Source: Luminiphilus syltensis NOR5-1B
Lineage (GTDB): Bacteria > Pseudomonadota > Gammaproteobacteria > Pseudomonadales > Halieaceae
Direction: 5' to 3'
Length of the DNA: 64,000 nucleotides
Assembly: GCF_000158175.1 (NCBI RefSeq)
Contig: NZ_DS999411.1
Span: 1,347,483-1,411,482, forward strand
In this document: piece by piece, positions 8,846 through 17,346 of the stretch
How positions within the stretch are numbered: the first letter of the stretch is position 1
Layout of the letters: each line of letters opens with the position of its first letter
Made by a program: the position numbers and the translations under genes
The notes under the pieces: model-generated
What the model saw: the letters and a program-made list of their open reading frames with translations, nothing else
The model's database searches: none
Told to the model about the DNA's origin: nothing

Positions 8846-10383
8846 GATAATTGCTCCTTTTCCAGGGCGCGATAAACGCCTCGCTTTCCCGCGCGTTGCG
8901 GCAGTTGTGCCGGCCAAAGCGCGAGGGTGGCTCGGGTTGCCCACTCGTCAAGATAAAAACCGGCGTAGAGGTTGCGATACAGGGCCTTGGTGAGACGCGA
9001 GTCACCGGCCTGCCGGAGAAGCCAGTAGGTGACGAAAAGAACGCTGACCAGAAGCAGACACCACAATGCCTGCGCCGGCGATGGCAGCGCACCCGTCGGT
9101 GCCAGTGTGTTAAATACCAATTTCTGCAGGGTGTAGGCCAGCAACAGCCCGGCGGATACACCCAGCATGAAGAGAATCGAGCCGCGATGGGTGGTACTGC
9201 TGCGCTCGCTGATCAGTACCAGCGGGAAGAGGAAGAGCAGGAGCCAGAGACTCGCATCGTTGGCAATCAAGCCGTTACCGATCAGTACCGCCAAAACAGC
9301 GACCGCGATGAGGAAAAACAGGGGCTGGACATGCGCTGAAGGGGATTCGAAGGGAGCGAGCCGGTCGCGCAGAAAATTTTCGACTTCGGATCCGGAGCTT
9401 AAGAAGGCGTAGGCTTTGTAGCAGGAGTGCGCTACGAGATGCAGCAGTGCGAGACCATATTGGCCCATAGCGCACTCGACCAGCATCAAGCCCATTTGCG
9501 CGACGGTAGACCAGGCGAGCAGCACCTTCACACTGACCCGAGTCATGGTAATCAGCGCGGCGCCGACAAAAGTGAAACCGGCGACGATCAGTAGGAGCCA
9601 GTTGGCGAGCTCAGCCTGGAGCATAAGGGGCGCCATGGAGATGATGAGAAAGCCTCCCATATTGATGATGCCGGCGTGCAGAAGGGCTGACACGGGTGTT
9701 GGCGCCTCTACCACCTGGATGAGCCAGCCGTGCATCGGGAATTGCGCGCACTTCACCATCGCCGCACTGGCGATCAGCAGGGCCGCCAGTTGCGCGCTGA
9801 TTGAGAGTTCAACATCCCCGGCGCTGTAAACGCTGAGAATCTCGCTGATAAAGAAGGTGTGGTGTTCGACATAAAGCAGTACCGCGGCAAACACCAGGCA
9901 AAGCTCGGCGAGTCGGGCAAACAGGAACTTCTTGTGGGCAGCGAGGGCGGCACGTTTGCGCTCGGGGTAAAACATCAGCAGCTGGTGCAGGCTCAGACTG
10001 ATGCCGGTCCAGGCAATGATTAACACCACCAGATGGTTGCTGGTTACCACCACACTGACACCACCCAATGTGAGCTGCAGCCAGCGTTGGAAGCGCGCCT
10101 CGCCGGACTCGCCGCTCAGGTATTGGGCGGAGTAGCCGGTAATGATCACCCCTATGAAGGCGACCAGCGTCAGCACGATGCAGGAGACGGCACTGGTGGA
10201 AAACAGCCGTGACCCCGATTCGGGTAGCAGCGCGGCAAACAGTGTGAGCAGGATCACCACACCGTTTGCCCCCTGCAGCAGACGCCAGCCCGACAGCGGC
10301 GGTCGCGACGGCGCGAGCATCGCCGAAATCAGATAGATCAGCGGTATGGTGATGAGAACCAGATCGGTAATATTGGTGTCCAC
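8842..10383 (-). CDS. dabB: DAB pump membrane subunit DabB (NuoL-like)
   Basis: This 513-aa polytopic protein belongs to the Proton_antipo_M (NuoL/MrpA) group, with about a dozen TM segments and the family signatures LLHAGIINMGGFLI and AWSTVAQMGLMLVE. In DAB systems it conducts cations to energise DabA. The downstream dabA start overlaps its stop codon, fixing the two as one operon. It lacks the full complement of NADH dehydrogenase or Mrp neighbours, which together with dabA argues for DabB over a respiratory or Na+/H+ antiporter subunit. A divergent AT-rich region with a perfect inverted repeat lies immediately upstream. Confidence 0.93.
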   Translation of the reverse strand: MDTNITDLVLITIPLIYLISAMLAPSRPPLSGWRLLQGANGVVILLTLFAALLPESGSRLFSTSAVSCIVLTLVAFIGVIITGYSAQYLSGESGEARFQRWLQLTLGGVSVVVTSNHLVVLIIAWTGISLSLHQLLMFYPERKRAALAAHKKFLFARLAELCLVFAAVLLYVEHHTFFISEILSVYSAGDVELSISAQLAALLIASAAMVKCAQFPMHGWLIQVVEAPTPVSALLHAGIINMGGFLIISMAPLMLQAELANWLLLIVAGFTFVGAALITMTRVSVKVLLAWSTVAQMGLMLVECAMGQYGLALLHLVAHSCYKAYAFLSSGSEVENFLRDRLAPFESPSAHVQPLFFLIAVAVLAVLIGNGLIANDASLWLLLFLFPLVLISERSSTTHRGSILFMLGVSAGLLLAYTLQKLVFNTLAPTGALPSPAQALWCLLLVSVLFVTYWLLRQAGDSRLTKALYRNLYAGFYLDEWATRATLALWPAQLPQRAGKRGVYRALEKEQLS

Positions 10384-10737
10384 AGGAGCCTCCAGCGTTG
10401 AGTGCGCGCAGTATCTGGATCATCAACTCTTTTGTAAAATATAAATATTTTTAATTTATATTTTAAAATAATTAAATATTGATCGTCGCACCCCGTTGCC
10501 TGTGGTTTTCTGGGGGTTGTGTCGCGAGTATGGATGAGCCAGCAGGCGCGTTTGTCGGCGAGAAAGCGATTTTTGGGGCCTGCTGCGGATACCCCTCGCC
10601 TCATCAGTAGGCACGAAGCCCGTTGTTGGCCCAATTCCCTGCTCGCCACCCTCCGCAGGAATGCCGACGTATAGGCTGTGAAACGACAGCTACCGGGTCG
10701 CGGTAACTTTTGGGTTCAACGTCGGGGTGACTTTTCC
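10384..10737. promoter_or_regulatory. Divergent region with AT-rich inverted repeat upstream of dabBA
   Basis: This 354-bp gap separates dabBA (minus) from the membrane protein gene (plus). Positions about 10433-10482 are almost pure A/T in an otherwise GC-rich window. They hold a perfect 11-bp inverted repeat, AAAATATAAAT (10436-10446) and ATTTATATTTT (10454-10464), with a 7-nt spacer. It could hold the dabB promoter, an operator, or an H-NS/IHF-type site. I see no convincing gene here. Confidence 0.4.
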
Positions 10738-11649
10738 ATGGAAAACGCACGGCCAGAACAGCGACCACAGCAGCAGTCGATGCAGACGAGCCCGGAGAAG
10801 ACCGGATGGCGACGCATTGATGCGCGCCAGATGGTCAAAATCGTCGTTTATGGCTTGCTGCTGATCAACTTTGGTCATTACATCATCAACGACATCACCA
10901 TAGCCGCCCATACGGCTCACTCTGGCTGGACACTGGTCGATTGGACGACTGCCTTCGCCACCACGCTGGATGAGGCGGCCTGGTTCCTGTTGCTGTTTCT
11001 CCTCGAGCTGGAGACCTATCTGCTGGACGATGCGGCGTTTACCCGGGGAAGGGTGATGGTCATGCACGGATTGAGACTGCTGTGCTACCTCGTTATTGGG
11101 CATACGGTGTTTGCCTACGCTGAGTATCTCCTTGACCTCAACAGTGCCACCGAATATGCCGGCGCGGCGTTGTGCGACTTCGTCGAGCAGGGTATTTCAT
11201 TTGCGCGAAACCTCGATTACCGGACGCTGGATCCCACGAATTGCCTGAGCCTTGCCCAGGGCGATGTGCTGTATCAGTTTTCCCAGGGGCAGGCGATCAC
11301 CGATGCCGCAGGCATGCAGGTGGAGTGGGAACTGGCCTGGATCGATCTTTTTGAGGTCGTGGTGTGGCTTCTGATCATGGCTATGATTGAAATAATGGTT
11401 CGCCTACAGGAAAAGCGGATCACCCACGGCCGGCGTCTGGGTGTTGCCCGGTCGGTAAAAGCCGTGCTTTACCTGCTGTTGTGGTCTGCGGCCGCCTACT
11501 GGGCCTATCGTGGCCATTGGCTGTTTGCCTGGGATGAGGCCTTGTGGATTCTTGGCTTTATCGCCATCGACGGCAACCTGAGCGAGTGGCGCGAAGAGAT
11601 TGATGAAGACACCGCAGCGGGTGCGGCCTCTGACGCAAGCGCAGCCTAG
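10738..11649 (+). CDS. Conserved-looking multi-pass membrane protein of unknown function
   Basis: I do not recognise this family. From the ATG at 10738 it encodes 303 aa with a short basic, Gln-rich cytoplasmic N-terminus. About five or six hydrophobic segments follow: residues roughly 35-55, 75-100, 110-130, 195-220 and 235-280. An acidic tail ends in DEDTAAGAAS. Between the third and fourth TM segments is a soluble stretch of about 60 residues. A GTG at 10678 would add 20 residues; GGGGTGA about ten bases before the ATG favours the shorter form. It stands alone, divergent from dabBA, and is followed by a good terminator, so it is likely monocistronic. Confidence 0.65.
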   Translation: MENARPEQRPQQQSMQTSPEKTGWRRIDARQMVKIVVYGLLLINFGHYIINDITIAAHTAHSGWTLVDWTTAFATTLDEAAWFLLLFLLELETYLLDDAAFTRGRVMVMHGLRLLCYLVIGHTVFAYAEYLLDLNSATEYAGAALCDFVEQGISFARNLDYRTLDPTNCLSLAQGDVLYQFSQGQAITDAAGMQVEWELAWIDLFEVVVWLLIMAMIEIMVRLQEKRITHGRRLGVARSVKAVLYLLLWSAAAYWAYRGHWLFAWDEALWILGFIAIDGNLSEWREEIDEDTAAGAASDASAA

Positions 11650-11706
11650 CGCAGCGTCCTGCACTGCCCGCTCGCCCCCGCGTGGAGGCCGAAGAACGGT
11701 GCAGAC

Positions 11707-11730
11707 GGGGGCGAAACGCCCCCTCTTATT
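11707..11730 (+). terminator. Rho-independent terminator after the membrane protein gene
   Basis: GGGGGCG (11707-11713), an AAA loop and CGCCCCC (11717-11723) form a perfect 7-bp stem followed by TCTTATT. It lies about 60 bp after the plus-strand stop at 11649 and before the convergent aldehyde dehydrogenase gene. Confidence 0.7.
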
Positions 11731-11799
11731 AACGTTGATTTTGACATGGATTCCTGGCGCGATGCCCAACCGCCGCCGGAACGGCGACGGTGGCAGAGG

Positions 11800-13293
11800 T
11801 CAGTCGAACTCGATCCAGGTCGTTTTCAGCTCGGTGTAGTCGTCAAACGCATGGATCGACTTGTCGCGGCCGTTGCCACTGAGTTTAAAGCCACCGAAAG
11901 GCACGGTGATATCACCGCCAAAGTAGTTGTTGATACCCATCGTGCCGACACGAACCGCCGCCGCGACCTTGTGCGCGGTGCTGAAGTCCCGGCTCCATAC
12001 AGCGCCCGCCAGACCGTAGATCGAATCATTGGCGATCTGCACCGCGTCATCGGCGTCCTTAAACGGAATTACCGATAGGACGGGTCCGAAAATTTCTTCC
12101 TGCGCGATCTGCATACGGTTGTGTACACCAGAGAAAATCGTCGGTTCATGGAAGGCGCCTCCGGTTTCCTCCAGCGTGGTACTGCCGCCGTAGACCAGCT
12201 CGGCACCTTCAGTCTTTCCGATACCCACATAGTCGGCGACCGAGTCGCACTGACTGCGATCGATCATGGGGCCCATGGTGGTATCGGGATCGAGGGGATC
12301 ACCCGGCGCCCAGTTCGCGGCAGCGGCGATGACCGATTCCAGAAACTGGTCGTGGATCGATTCGTGGACAATAAGCCGGGTGCCCGCCGTGCAAACCTGG
12401 CCGCTGTTGAAGAATACCGCGAGGGCCGCCGCGCTGGCGGCCGCCTCCAGATTGGCATCGGGGAAGACAATATTGGGCCCCTTGCCGCCCAGCTCGAGGA
12501 AGGTCCGTTTGAGGTTTGATTGCCCCGAGCAGGTCATGAGTTGCTGCCCCACCGGTGTTGATCCCGTAAAGGTCATGCCATCAATGTCCATGTGCATACC
12601 CAGATGCTGGCCCAGACTGCCACCCGGACCGGGGAGAACGTGCAGTGCCCCTTTGGGAAGCCCGGCTTCAAATGCCAGATCGGCGATGCGCAGCGCCGAA
12701 AGCGGCGTATTCGAGGCCGGTTTCAGGATCACCGAGTTGCCCGTTGCCAGCGCCGGCGCCAGTTTCCAGGCGGTGGTCGATAGCGGGAAATTCCACGGCA
12801 CGATGGCCGCTACAACGCCCAGTGGAAGGCGAGTGACCAGTGCCAGTGCATCGTGTCCGGTGGGGGATATCTGTTCGTAAATCTTATCGATCGCCTCGCC
12901 GCTCCAGCGAATGGTGCGCACCGCCGATGGCACATCGACATTCACCGTGTCGGAGATGGGCTTGCCGACGTCGATGGTTTCCAGCAAGGCGATTTCCTGG
13001 GCGTGCTTTTCGATCAGCTCCGCCCAGCGCACCAGCACCATTTTTCTATCAGCAGGTGCCATGCCCGACCAGACGCCGCTCTCGAAGGTCTCCCGGGCAA
13101 TTTGTATCGCCCGATCCGCATCTGCGGTACCACAGCTAGCCACTTCAACAATGGGCTGGCCGGTGGCCGGATTGAAGGTGGTTCGGGTCTCGCCGGAGAG
13201 TGCGTCGGTGCGCGCGCCATTGATGACGGCCCGACCATCGATTTGTAGCGCTTGCGCTGCCGCATGCCATTCGGCTTTGCTCATTCCTGTCAT
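11800..13293 (-). CDS. NAD(P)+-dependent aldehyde dehydrogenase
   Basis: The 497-aa product has the full ALDH superfamily layout. Asn168 lies in VPWNFP, the general base Glu267 in LELGGK, and the catalytic Cys301 in FFNSGQVCTAGTR. It oxidises an aldehyde to the acid; overall resemblance is to the betaine/gamma-aminobutyraldehyde/phenylacetaldehyde dehydrogenase group, but the substrate cannot be set from sequence alone. The start at 13293 follows AGGGAGCCCC; an upstream open frame to 13521 has no family similarity and overlaps the divergent GFA gene, so I exclude it. Monocistronic. Confidence 0.92.
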   Translation of the reverse strand: MTGMSKAEWHAAAQALQIDGRAVINGARTDALSGETRTTFNPATGQPIVEVASCGTADADRAIQIARETFESGVWSGMAPADRKMVLVRWAELIEKHAQEIALLETIDVGKPISDTVNVDVPSAVRTIRWSGEAIDKIYEQISPTGHDALALVTRLPLGVVAAIVPWNFPLSTTAWKLAPALATGNSVILKPASNTPLSALRIADLAFEAGLPKGALHVLPGPGGSLGQHLGMHMDIDGMTFTGSTPVGQQLMTCSGQSNLKRTFLELGGKGPNIVFPDANLEAAASAAALAVFFNSGQVCTAGTRLIVHESIHDQFLESVIAAAANWAPGDPLDPDTTMGPMIDRSQCDSVADYVGIGKTEGAELVYGGSTTLEETGGAFHEPTIFSGVHNRMQIAQEEIFGPVLSVIPFKDADDAVQIANDSIYGLAGAVWSRDFSTAHKVAAAVRVGTMGINNYFGGDITVPFGGFKLSGNGRDKSIHAFDDYTELKTTWIEFD

Positions 13294-13468
13294 TTCTGGG
13301 GCTCCCTGATTTCGAATTAGGCCGAAAAAGTAGCACAGGCTGGGGCAGTTACCATTCCCTCCAGCGGGTAGGTGAGACGCTGTGCAGAGGCAATATTCTG
13401 TTTCAAAGTCATTGTGCTTCGGGCTCGGTCTACCCATAGTAGCGACAGGATAATAAGAGGACGAACCC

Positions 13469-13864
13469 ATGCAGGGACGGTGTGAATGCGGACAAATCCA
13501 GTTTCGGGTGGACGGGGACATTGAGGACTACAGCCATTGTCATTGCAGTCAGTGTCGGCGGCTGCATGGCGCGGCATTCGCCTCGTTTGCCGGTGTTCAA
13601 CGGGATAATGTGACGTGGCTATGTGCGCAGGATGAACCGCGTCTTTACACGTCGTCTCCCGGTCATGAGCGCTGGTTTTGTGGTCATTGTGGCTCGAGTC
13701 TCGCTGTGACAATCAGTAACGAGCCCGCCGCCCTCTATCTAGCCCTGGGTGCGATTGAGGGAAATCCTGAGCTACCCGCGGGCTACCATATTTTTGTAGG
13801 ATCCAAGGCGGAGTGGTATCCCATTACTGATGGCTTACCCCAGTTTTTTGAAGAGCCTGATTAG
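13469..13864 (+). CDS. GFA/CENP-V family zinc protein (copy 1)
   Basis: This 131-aa protein has the Cys pattern of the glutathione-dependent formaldehyde-activating (GFA) fold. Cys5 and Cys7 lie in RCECG, Cys24/26/29 in SHCHCSQC, and Cys71/Cys74 in WFCGHCG. These residues bind one structural and one catalytic-type zinc. Most bacterial members have no proven substrate, and the formaldehyde role is doubtful outside the founding enzyme. AGAGG lies about eight bases before the ATG. It is divergent from the aldehyde dehydrogenase, so a shared role in aldehyde detoxification is possible but only inferred. A second, different member is encoded at 38895-39278. Confidence 0.88.
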   Translation: MQGRCECGQIQFRVDGDIEDYSHCHCSQCRRLHGAAFASFAGVQRDNVTWLCAQDEPRLYTSSPGHERWFCGHCGSSLAVTISNEPAALYLALGAIEGNPELPAGYHIFVGSKAEWYPITDGLPQFFEEPD

Positions 13865-13915
13865 TACGGTCATTCTCGGCACCAAGCTGCGATATAGCCA
13901 CCGGCGCCCCGCGTT

Positions 13916-14704
13916 TCAGGATCGATAAAAGTTTCCGTCAGGATCGCCGGGATAGACACCCAGGTCGTTGTGGGATTGATACCCCATCAGGCGTCGCACG
14001 TGGTCCGGGTAGCTGTCGGCGATCTCCCGCGGAATAGTCAGGTATTGATTCTCCTCCTGCCGCAGCCAGCCGAGTGCATAGGTGTTGATGAGACCCGAGC
14101 GCGGCTTATCGCTTAAATTAGCGCCACCTCCATGTACGGTGGCACCGAGATAAAACAGCACCGAGCCCCGCTGCATGGGCGCCTGCTCGGCGTCCGATTC
14201 CGGGATGTCATCGATGTCGCGGAGATCGTGGCTGCCCATCACCACCCGGGTGGCACCGTTTTCCAGGGTGAAGTCATCGAGGGGCCACATTGCCGAAATT
14301 TGGAATTCGACATCGGGAATGCGCAGGGGGTAAAAGCTGTCATCCCGGTGTAGTACCTGATCCTTTTCACCGGGAAGAATCTCGATCGCGGTACAGCTGC
14401 CAATGCGGTAGTTAAGGCAATGTCGCAGCAACACGGCGTCGGCAACTTTGAGCACCAGAGGGTGTGCGATCAGGTCCGCCGAAGAACGGGACAGCGCCAG
14501 AATGCCGCTCAGGCGCAGGGTCTTGTAACCGTTGAAATCCGTTTGGAAGCTCTCACCCTGTTTATCGTAGTGGGGGCGAAGCTCGCGGGAAATGGCATCG
14601 AGCGTCGCCTCATCGGCGACATTGCGGACCACCACCGCGCCGTCTTGCAGCAGCTGATTACTGATAGCGGCAGGGTCTGCGGTATTGTCAAAAGTCGGTA
14701 TCAT
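13916..14704 (-). CDS. Phytanoyl-CoA dioxygenase-like Fe(II)/2-oxoglutarate oxygenase
   Basis: The 262-aa protein has the double-stranded beta-helix features of the PhyH family. The iron-binding HxD is His119-Arg-Asp121 in VLHRDD, the distal His191 lies in ATVHGGGAN, and Arg202 (SDKPRSGL) sits where the 2-oxoglutarate carboxylate is held. It would hydroxylate an aliphatic substrate, possibly an acyl chain, an osmolyte or an alkylphosphonate; the specificity is not evident. I chose the ATG at 14704 because GGGGAGA lies about nine bases upstream; a start at 14728 would add eight residues but has no ribosome site. No linked substrate genes. Confidence 0.87.
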   Translation of the reverse strand: MIPTFDNTADPAAISNQLLQDGAVVVRNVADEATLDAISRELRPHYDKQGESFQTDFNGYKTLRLSGILALSRSSADLIAHPLVLKVADAVLLRHCLNYRIGSCTAIEILPGEKDQVLHRDDSFYPLRIPDVEFQISAMWPLDDFTLENGATRVVMGSHDLRDIDDIPESDAEQAPMQRGSVLFYLGATVHGGGANLSDKPRSGLINTYALGWLRQEENQYLTIPREIADSYPDHVRRLMGYQSHNDLGVYPGDPDGNFYRS

Positions 14705-14878
14705 ACGATGGTGTCTCCCCACTTTCATTCAGATCCGTCGAATAGTGTCTTGCTGGGCAGTCGCCGAATTATACGGACTTAGGCGAACGCCACAAAACGC
14801 AAGCCTTGAATACCACTGACCTCAGTGCCGACACGGCGCTATTGATGCCGGGTCGATTATTGCTTTGTGGCAGCGATA

Positions 14879-15829
14879 TCAAAGCTTACTCAATTTCTCG
14901 ATGGAATAGTGAACACGATCAGCGGCGTCGCGCCGCGGTGTCTCGCGCAAGCCTTCAATGTGGCGTAATCGCGGCAATAAACCGCAGTTATTGGCGAGCT
15001 GTATGGCGAGGCCGGGTCGGGCATTGAGCTCAAGTAACACCGGGCCGCGGTCTCGATCGATCACAATATCGGTTCCCAGATAACCGAGCCCGGTCACCTC
15101 GAAACACTGTGCGGCGAGATACAGAATCGTTGGCCATTCAGGGATGGCAATCTGATTGAGAGGCTTTTGTGTGTCGGGATGCTCCTGAATGGGATGCCCA
15201 TTTTGCACGGCATTTGCATAGTGGCCTTCTTCCAATGTCAGCCCCACGCCAACGGCGCCTTGATGAAGGTTCGCTTTGCCGTCGGACTGGTGAGTCGCCA
15301 GTCGTAGCATGGCCATCACGGGATAGCCTTTGAACACGATCACACGGATATCGGGAATGCCTTCGACCGATAGCCCATCAAATCGTGGATCAAGCTGGAT
15401 CAGATCTTCGATAATGACCGAGTCAGCGCCACCCCCGAGCGAATACAGACCGGCCAGTGTATTGCTCATATGCCGCCGAAGATCATCATGATCGACGACT
15501 ATGCCCGAACTTTTGACAAACTTGCCATCCCGGCGATCCGTGATTACCCAGATACCTCTTCCACCGCTGCCTTTGGCAGGCTTCATGGCAAAGCCGCTCA
15601 TGGTATCGAGTTGCTGGATGGTTGCTTCGACATCGTGCTGCTGCGTCAGCGAGAATCGCAACGCAGGCACGGCAAGTTGGTGTTCCTGGGCGATCATTTT
15701 GGTTTTTAATTTGTTATCGACCAAGGGGTATTGCTCACGCTGGTTATAGCGGCCTATAAAGTCCAGATTGCGCGCGTTAATCCCCAACATGCCAAAGCGG
15801 CTTAGTGCCCCGGGCGATATCAGCTTCAT
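14879..15829 (-). CDS. RimK-related ATP-grasp ligase (alpha-L-glutamate ligase-like)
   Basis: This 316-aa protein is an ATP-grasp enzyme of the RimK-related glutamate-ligase group. The nucleotide-binding loop FAMKPAKGSGGRGIWV lies about residues 80-95, and the C-terminal Mg-ligand motif VLLELNARPGLAIQ is present. It should join an amino acid to an acceptor through an acyl-phosphate intermediate; the acceptor is unknown. Its ATG overlaps the preceding stop as ATGA, so it is translationally coupled as the third gene of the retropepsin-like / 7TM inactive-transglutaminase / ligase trio, a combination that recurs in proteobacteria and suggests an envelope-linked peptide modification. Confidence 0.88.
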   Translation of the reverse strand: MKLISPGALSRFGMLGINARNLDFIGRYNQREQYPLVDNKLKTKMIAQEHQLAVPALRFSLTQQHDVEATIQQLDTMSGFAMKPAKGSGGRGIWVITDRRDGKFVKSSGIVVDHDDLRRHMSNTLAGLYSLGGGADSVIIEDLIQLDPRFDGLSVEGIPDIRVIVFKGYPVMAMLRLATHQSDGKANLHQGAVGVGLTLEEGHYANAVQNGHPIQEHPDTQKPLNQIAIPEWPTILYLAAQCFEVTGLGYLGTDIVIDRDRGPVLLELNARPGLAIQLANNCGLLPRLRHIEGLRETPRRDAADRVHYSIEKLSKL

Positions 15830-17346
15830 TTGTGGCCTAGATTACGCAGTGGTGCGAACCGGTGTAATTCGAATAATTTGTAACCGGTGTACTGTCCCAT
15901 TGCCAGAATGCAGGCCAGTAAAACGAAGTTCAGTTCAGGGAAGTTAAAACTCAGGTGCTGGATCACCGTGGAGTCCATTAGAAGGTAGGCCACAACGGCC
16001 ACCATCAGCGTGCCACTACCCTGAATGAGCACATCACGAGGTCCTTCTTCCTCCCAGAGAATCGACAGTCGCTCAATGGTCCAGGCGATAATGATCATCG
16101 GGAAGAACGTGATGACCATGCCGGTGCTGAATCCCAGTTGATAACCGATGACCGACAGCGCCGAGATGACAAAGATAACCAGCACAATCAAAGCGGCCAG
16201 CCTGGCCACGAGCAGCAGATTGAGTTGGCTGAGATAGCCGCGCATGAGCAAGCCGAGTAAAACCACCGATACGAAACTGATCAGGCCCGGGACCAGCTCG
16301 GTCTGAAGGAACACCAGCGCGATCAGAACGGGCATGAACGTCCCGGTGGTTTGTAGGCCGATGAGCACCCTGAAAAACACCACCACGGTTGCGCCCAGCG
16401 GTAGCAGCAGTAATAGCTTGAACATACTCTGCTCTTCGATGGGCAGTCGATGAACACCGAGTTGGGCAAAGAGACTGTTTTTTGTTCGCGCCTCGAGAAG
16501 CTCCACCGGTGCAACCGACTGGCGGATGATGGAGAAACTCAGCCGCGAGTTCTGTCCGCCGATCACGTCGAGCACCGAGCGACCACTGCGATGCCAAAGC
16601 AGGAGATTTTCGGGCGTATCGATAACACCCTTGCCGGGATCTACCAGCCGCCATTGCTCCCCGTCGTGAAATTCGAGCAATGGAACCAGTGATTGTCTTC
16701 GGCGTGCGTCCTCGAGCGGTAAGCCCATGACATCGCGGGTCGGTAGTGCCGCATCAGTTAACAGCTTGCGCATCAAATCAACGGGACTGTCGCTCTTTGC
16801 AAGCAACAAGGCCGCGTTTTGCGTGGGCGTGGCGACGCGTTCATTAATCTCTCGAGCAAAGCTGTAGTCATTACTGGAGGTTGAGCGTGCCGCTTCGATC
16901 AGTTCGGTCGCCGCGGTCACCTGAGCGGCATCCCAGAACACAGGCTCGGGCGCCGGGATCGGCAATTGACCCCGTTTTGAATCCTCCTTGGCGTTGCCCG
17001 GCAAAAAGCTGGCGCTAAAGTACAGGGACTGAGCTCCGCTGGCCTCGCGCCGTGTCCACTCGCCGCGGCGGTCGTTAGCGTCGGTCACTATCGCGAATCC
17101 GTACCCCGCCGACGCCGCCTGCTCATTGAAAATGGAAAACCCGGGGGCGGTCTCGGGAATGCTCAGACTTGCAGTAACCGGACCGCCGGTGGCGTAAAAG
17201 TCGACTCGTGCCTCTACCAGCCAGATCGATTCATTTTCACCGGGAAGCCACGGTAGCTGGGTAGCGTCGTGACGCAACAGTGCGGTGCCAATTCCCGCTG
17301 CAACGAGTATTGCAACGATAAACCAGAGCGTTGCGTTTCTATTCAC
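15826..17346 (-). CDS. Inactive-transglutaminase-family seven-TM protein (UUP1-type)
   Basis: The 506-aa protein has an N-terminal TM anchor (about residues 8-25), a periplasmic region of about 270 residues resembling an inactive transglutaminase-like domain, and then about seven closely packed TM segments from residue 300 to 495. It starts with GTG at 17346, overlapping the stop of the upstream gene by 8 bp (GTGAATAG), and its stop overlaps the ATP-grasp start. The arrangement suggests a membrane sensor or scaffold that presents a substrate to the ligase, but no activity is established by sequence. Loss of transglutaminase catalysis is a family trait, inferred here. Confidence 0.85.
   Translation of the reverse strand: MNRNATLWFIVAILVAAGIGTALLRHDATQLPWLPGENESIWLVEARVDFYATGGPVTASLSIPETAPGFSIFNEQAASAGYGFAIVTDANDRRGEWTRREASGAQSLYFSASFLPGNAKEDSKRGQLPIPAPEPVFWDAAQVTAATELIEAARSTSSNDYSFAREINERVATPTQNAALLLAKSDSPVDLMRKLLTDAALPTRDVMGLPLEDARRRQSLVPLLEFHDGEQWRLVDPGKGVIDTPENLLLWHRSGRSVLDVIGGQNSRLSFSIIRQSVAPVELLEARTKNSLFAQLGVHRLPIEEQSMFKLLLLLPLGATVVVFFRVLIGLQTTGTFMPVLIALVFLQTELVPGLISFVSVVLLGLLMRGYLSQLNLLLVARLAALIVLVIFVISALSVIGYQLGFSTGMVITFFPMIIIAWTIERLSILWEEEGPRDVLIQGSGTLMVAVVAYLLMDSTVIQHLSFNFPELNFVLLACILAMGQYTGYKLFELHRFAPLRNLGHK

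Noticed and set aside
13317-13712. Minus-strand open frame of 131 codons over the GFA gene
   Set aside because: It lies opposite a GFA-family gene with an intact zinc-Cys pattern and has no domain similarity; it is a frame shadow.
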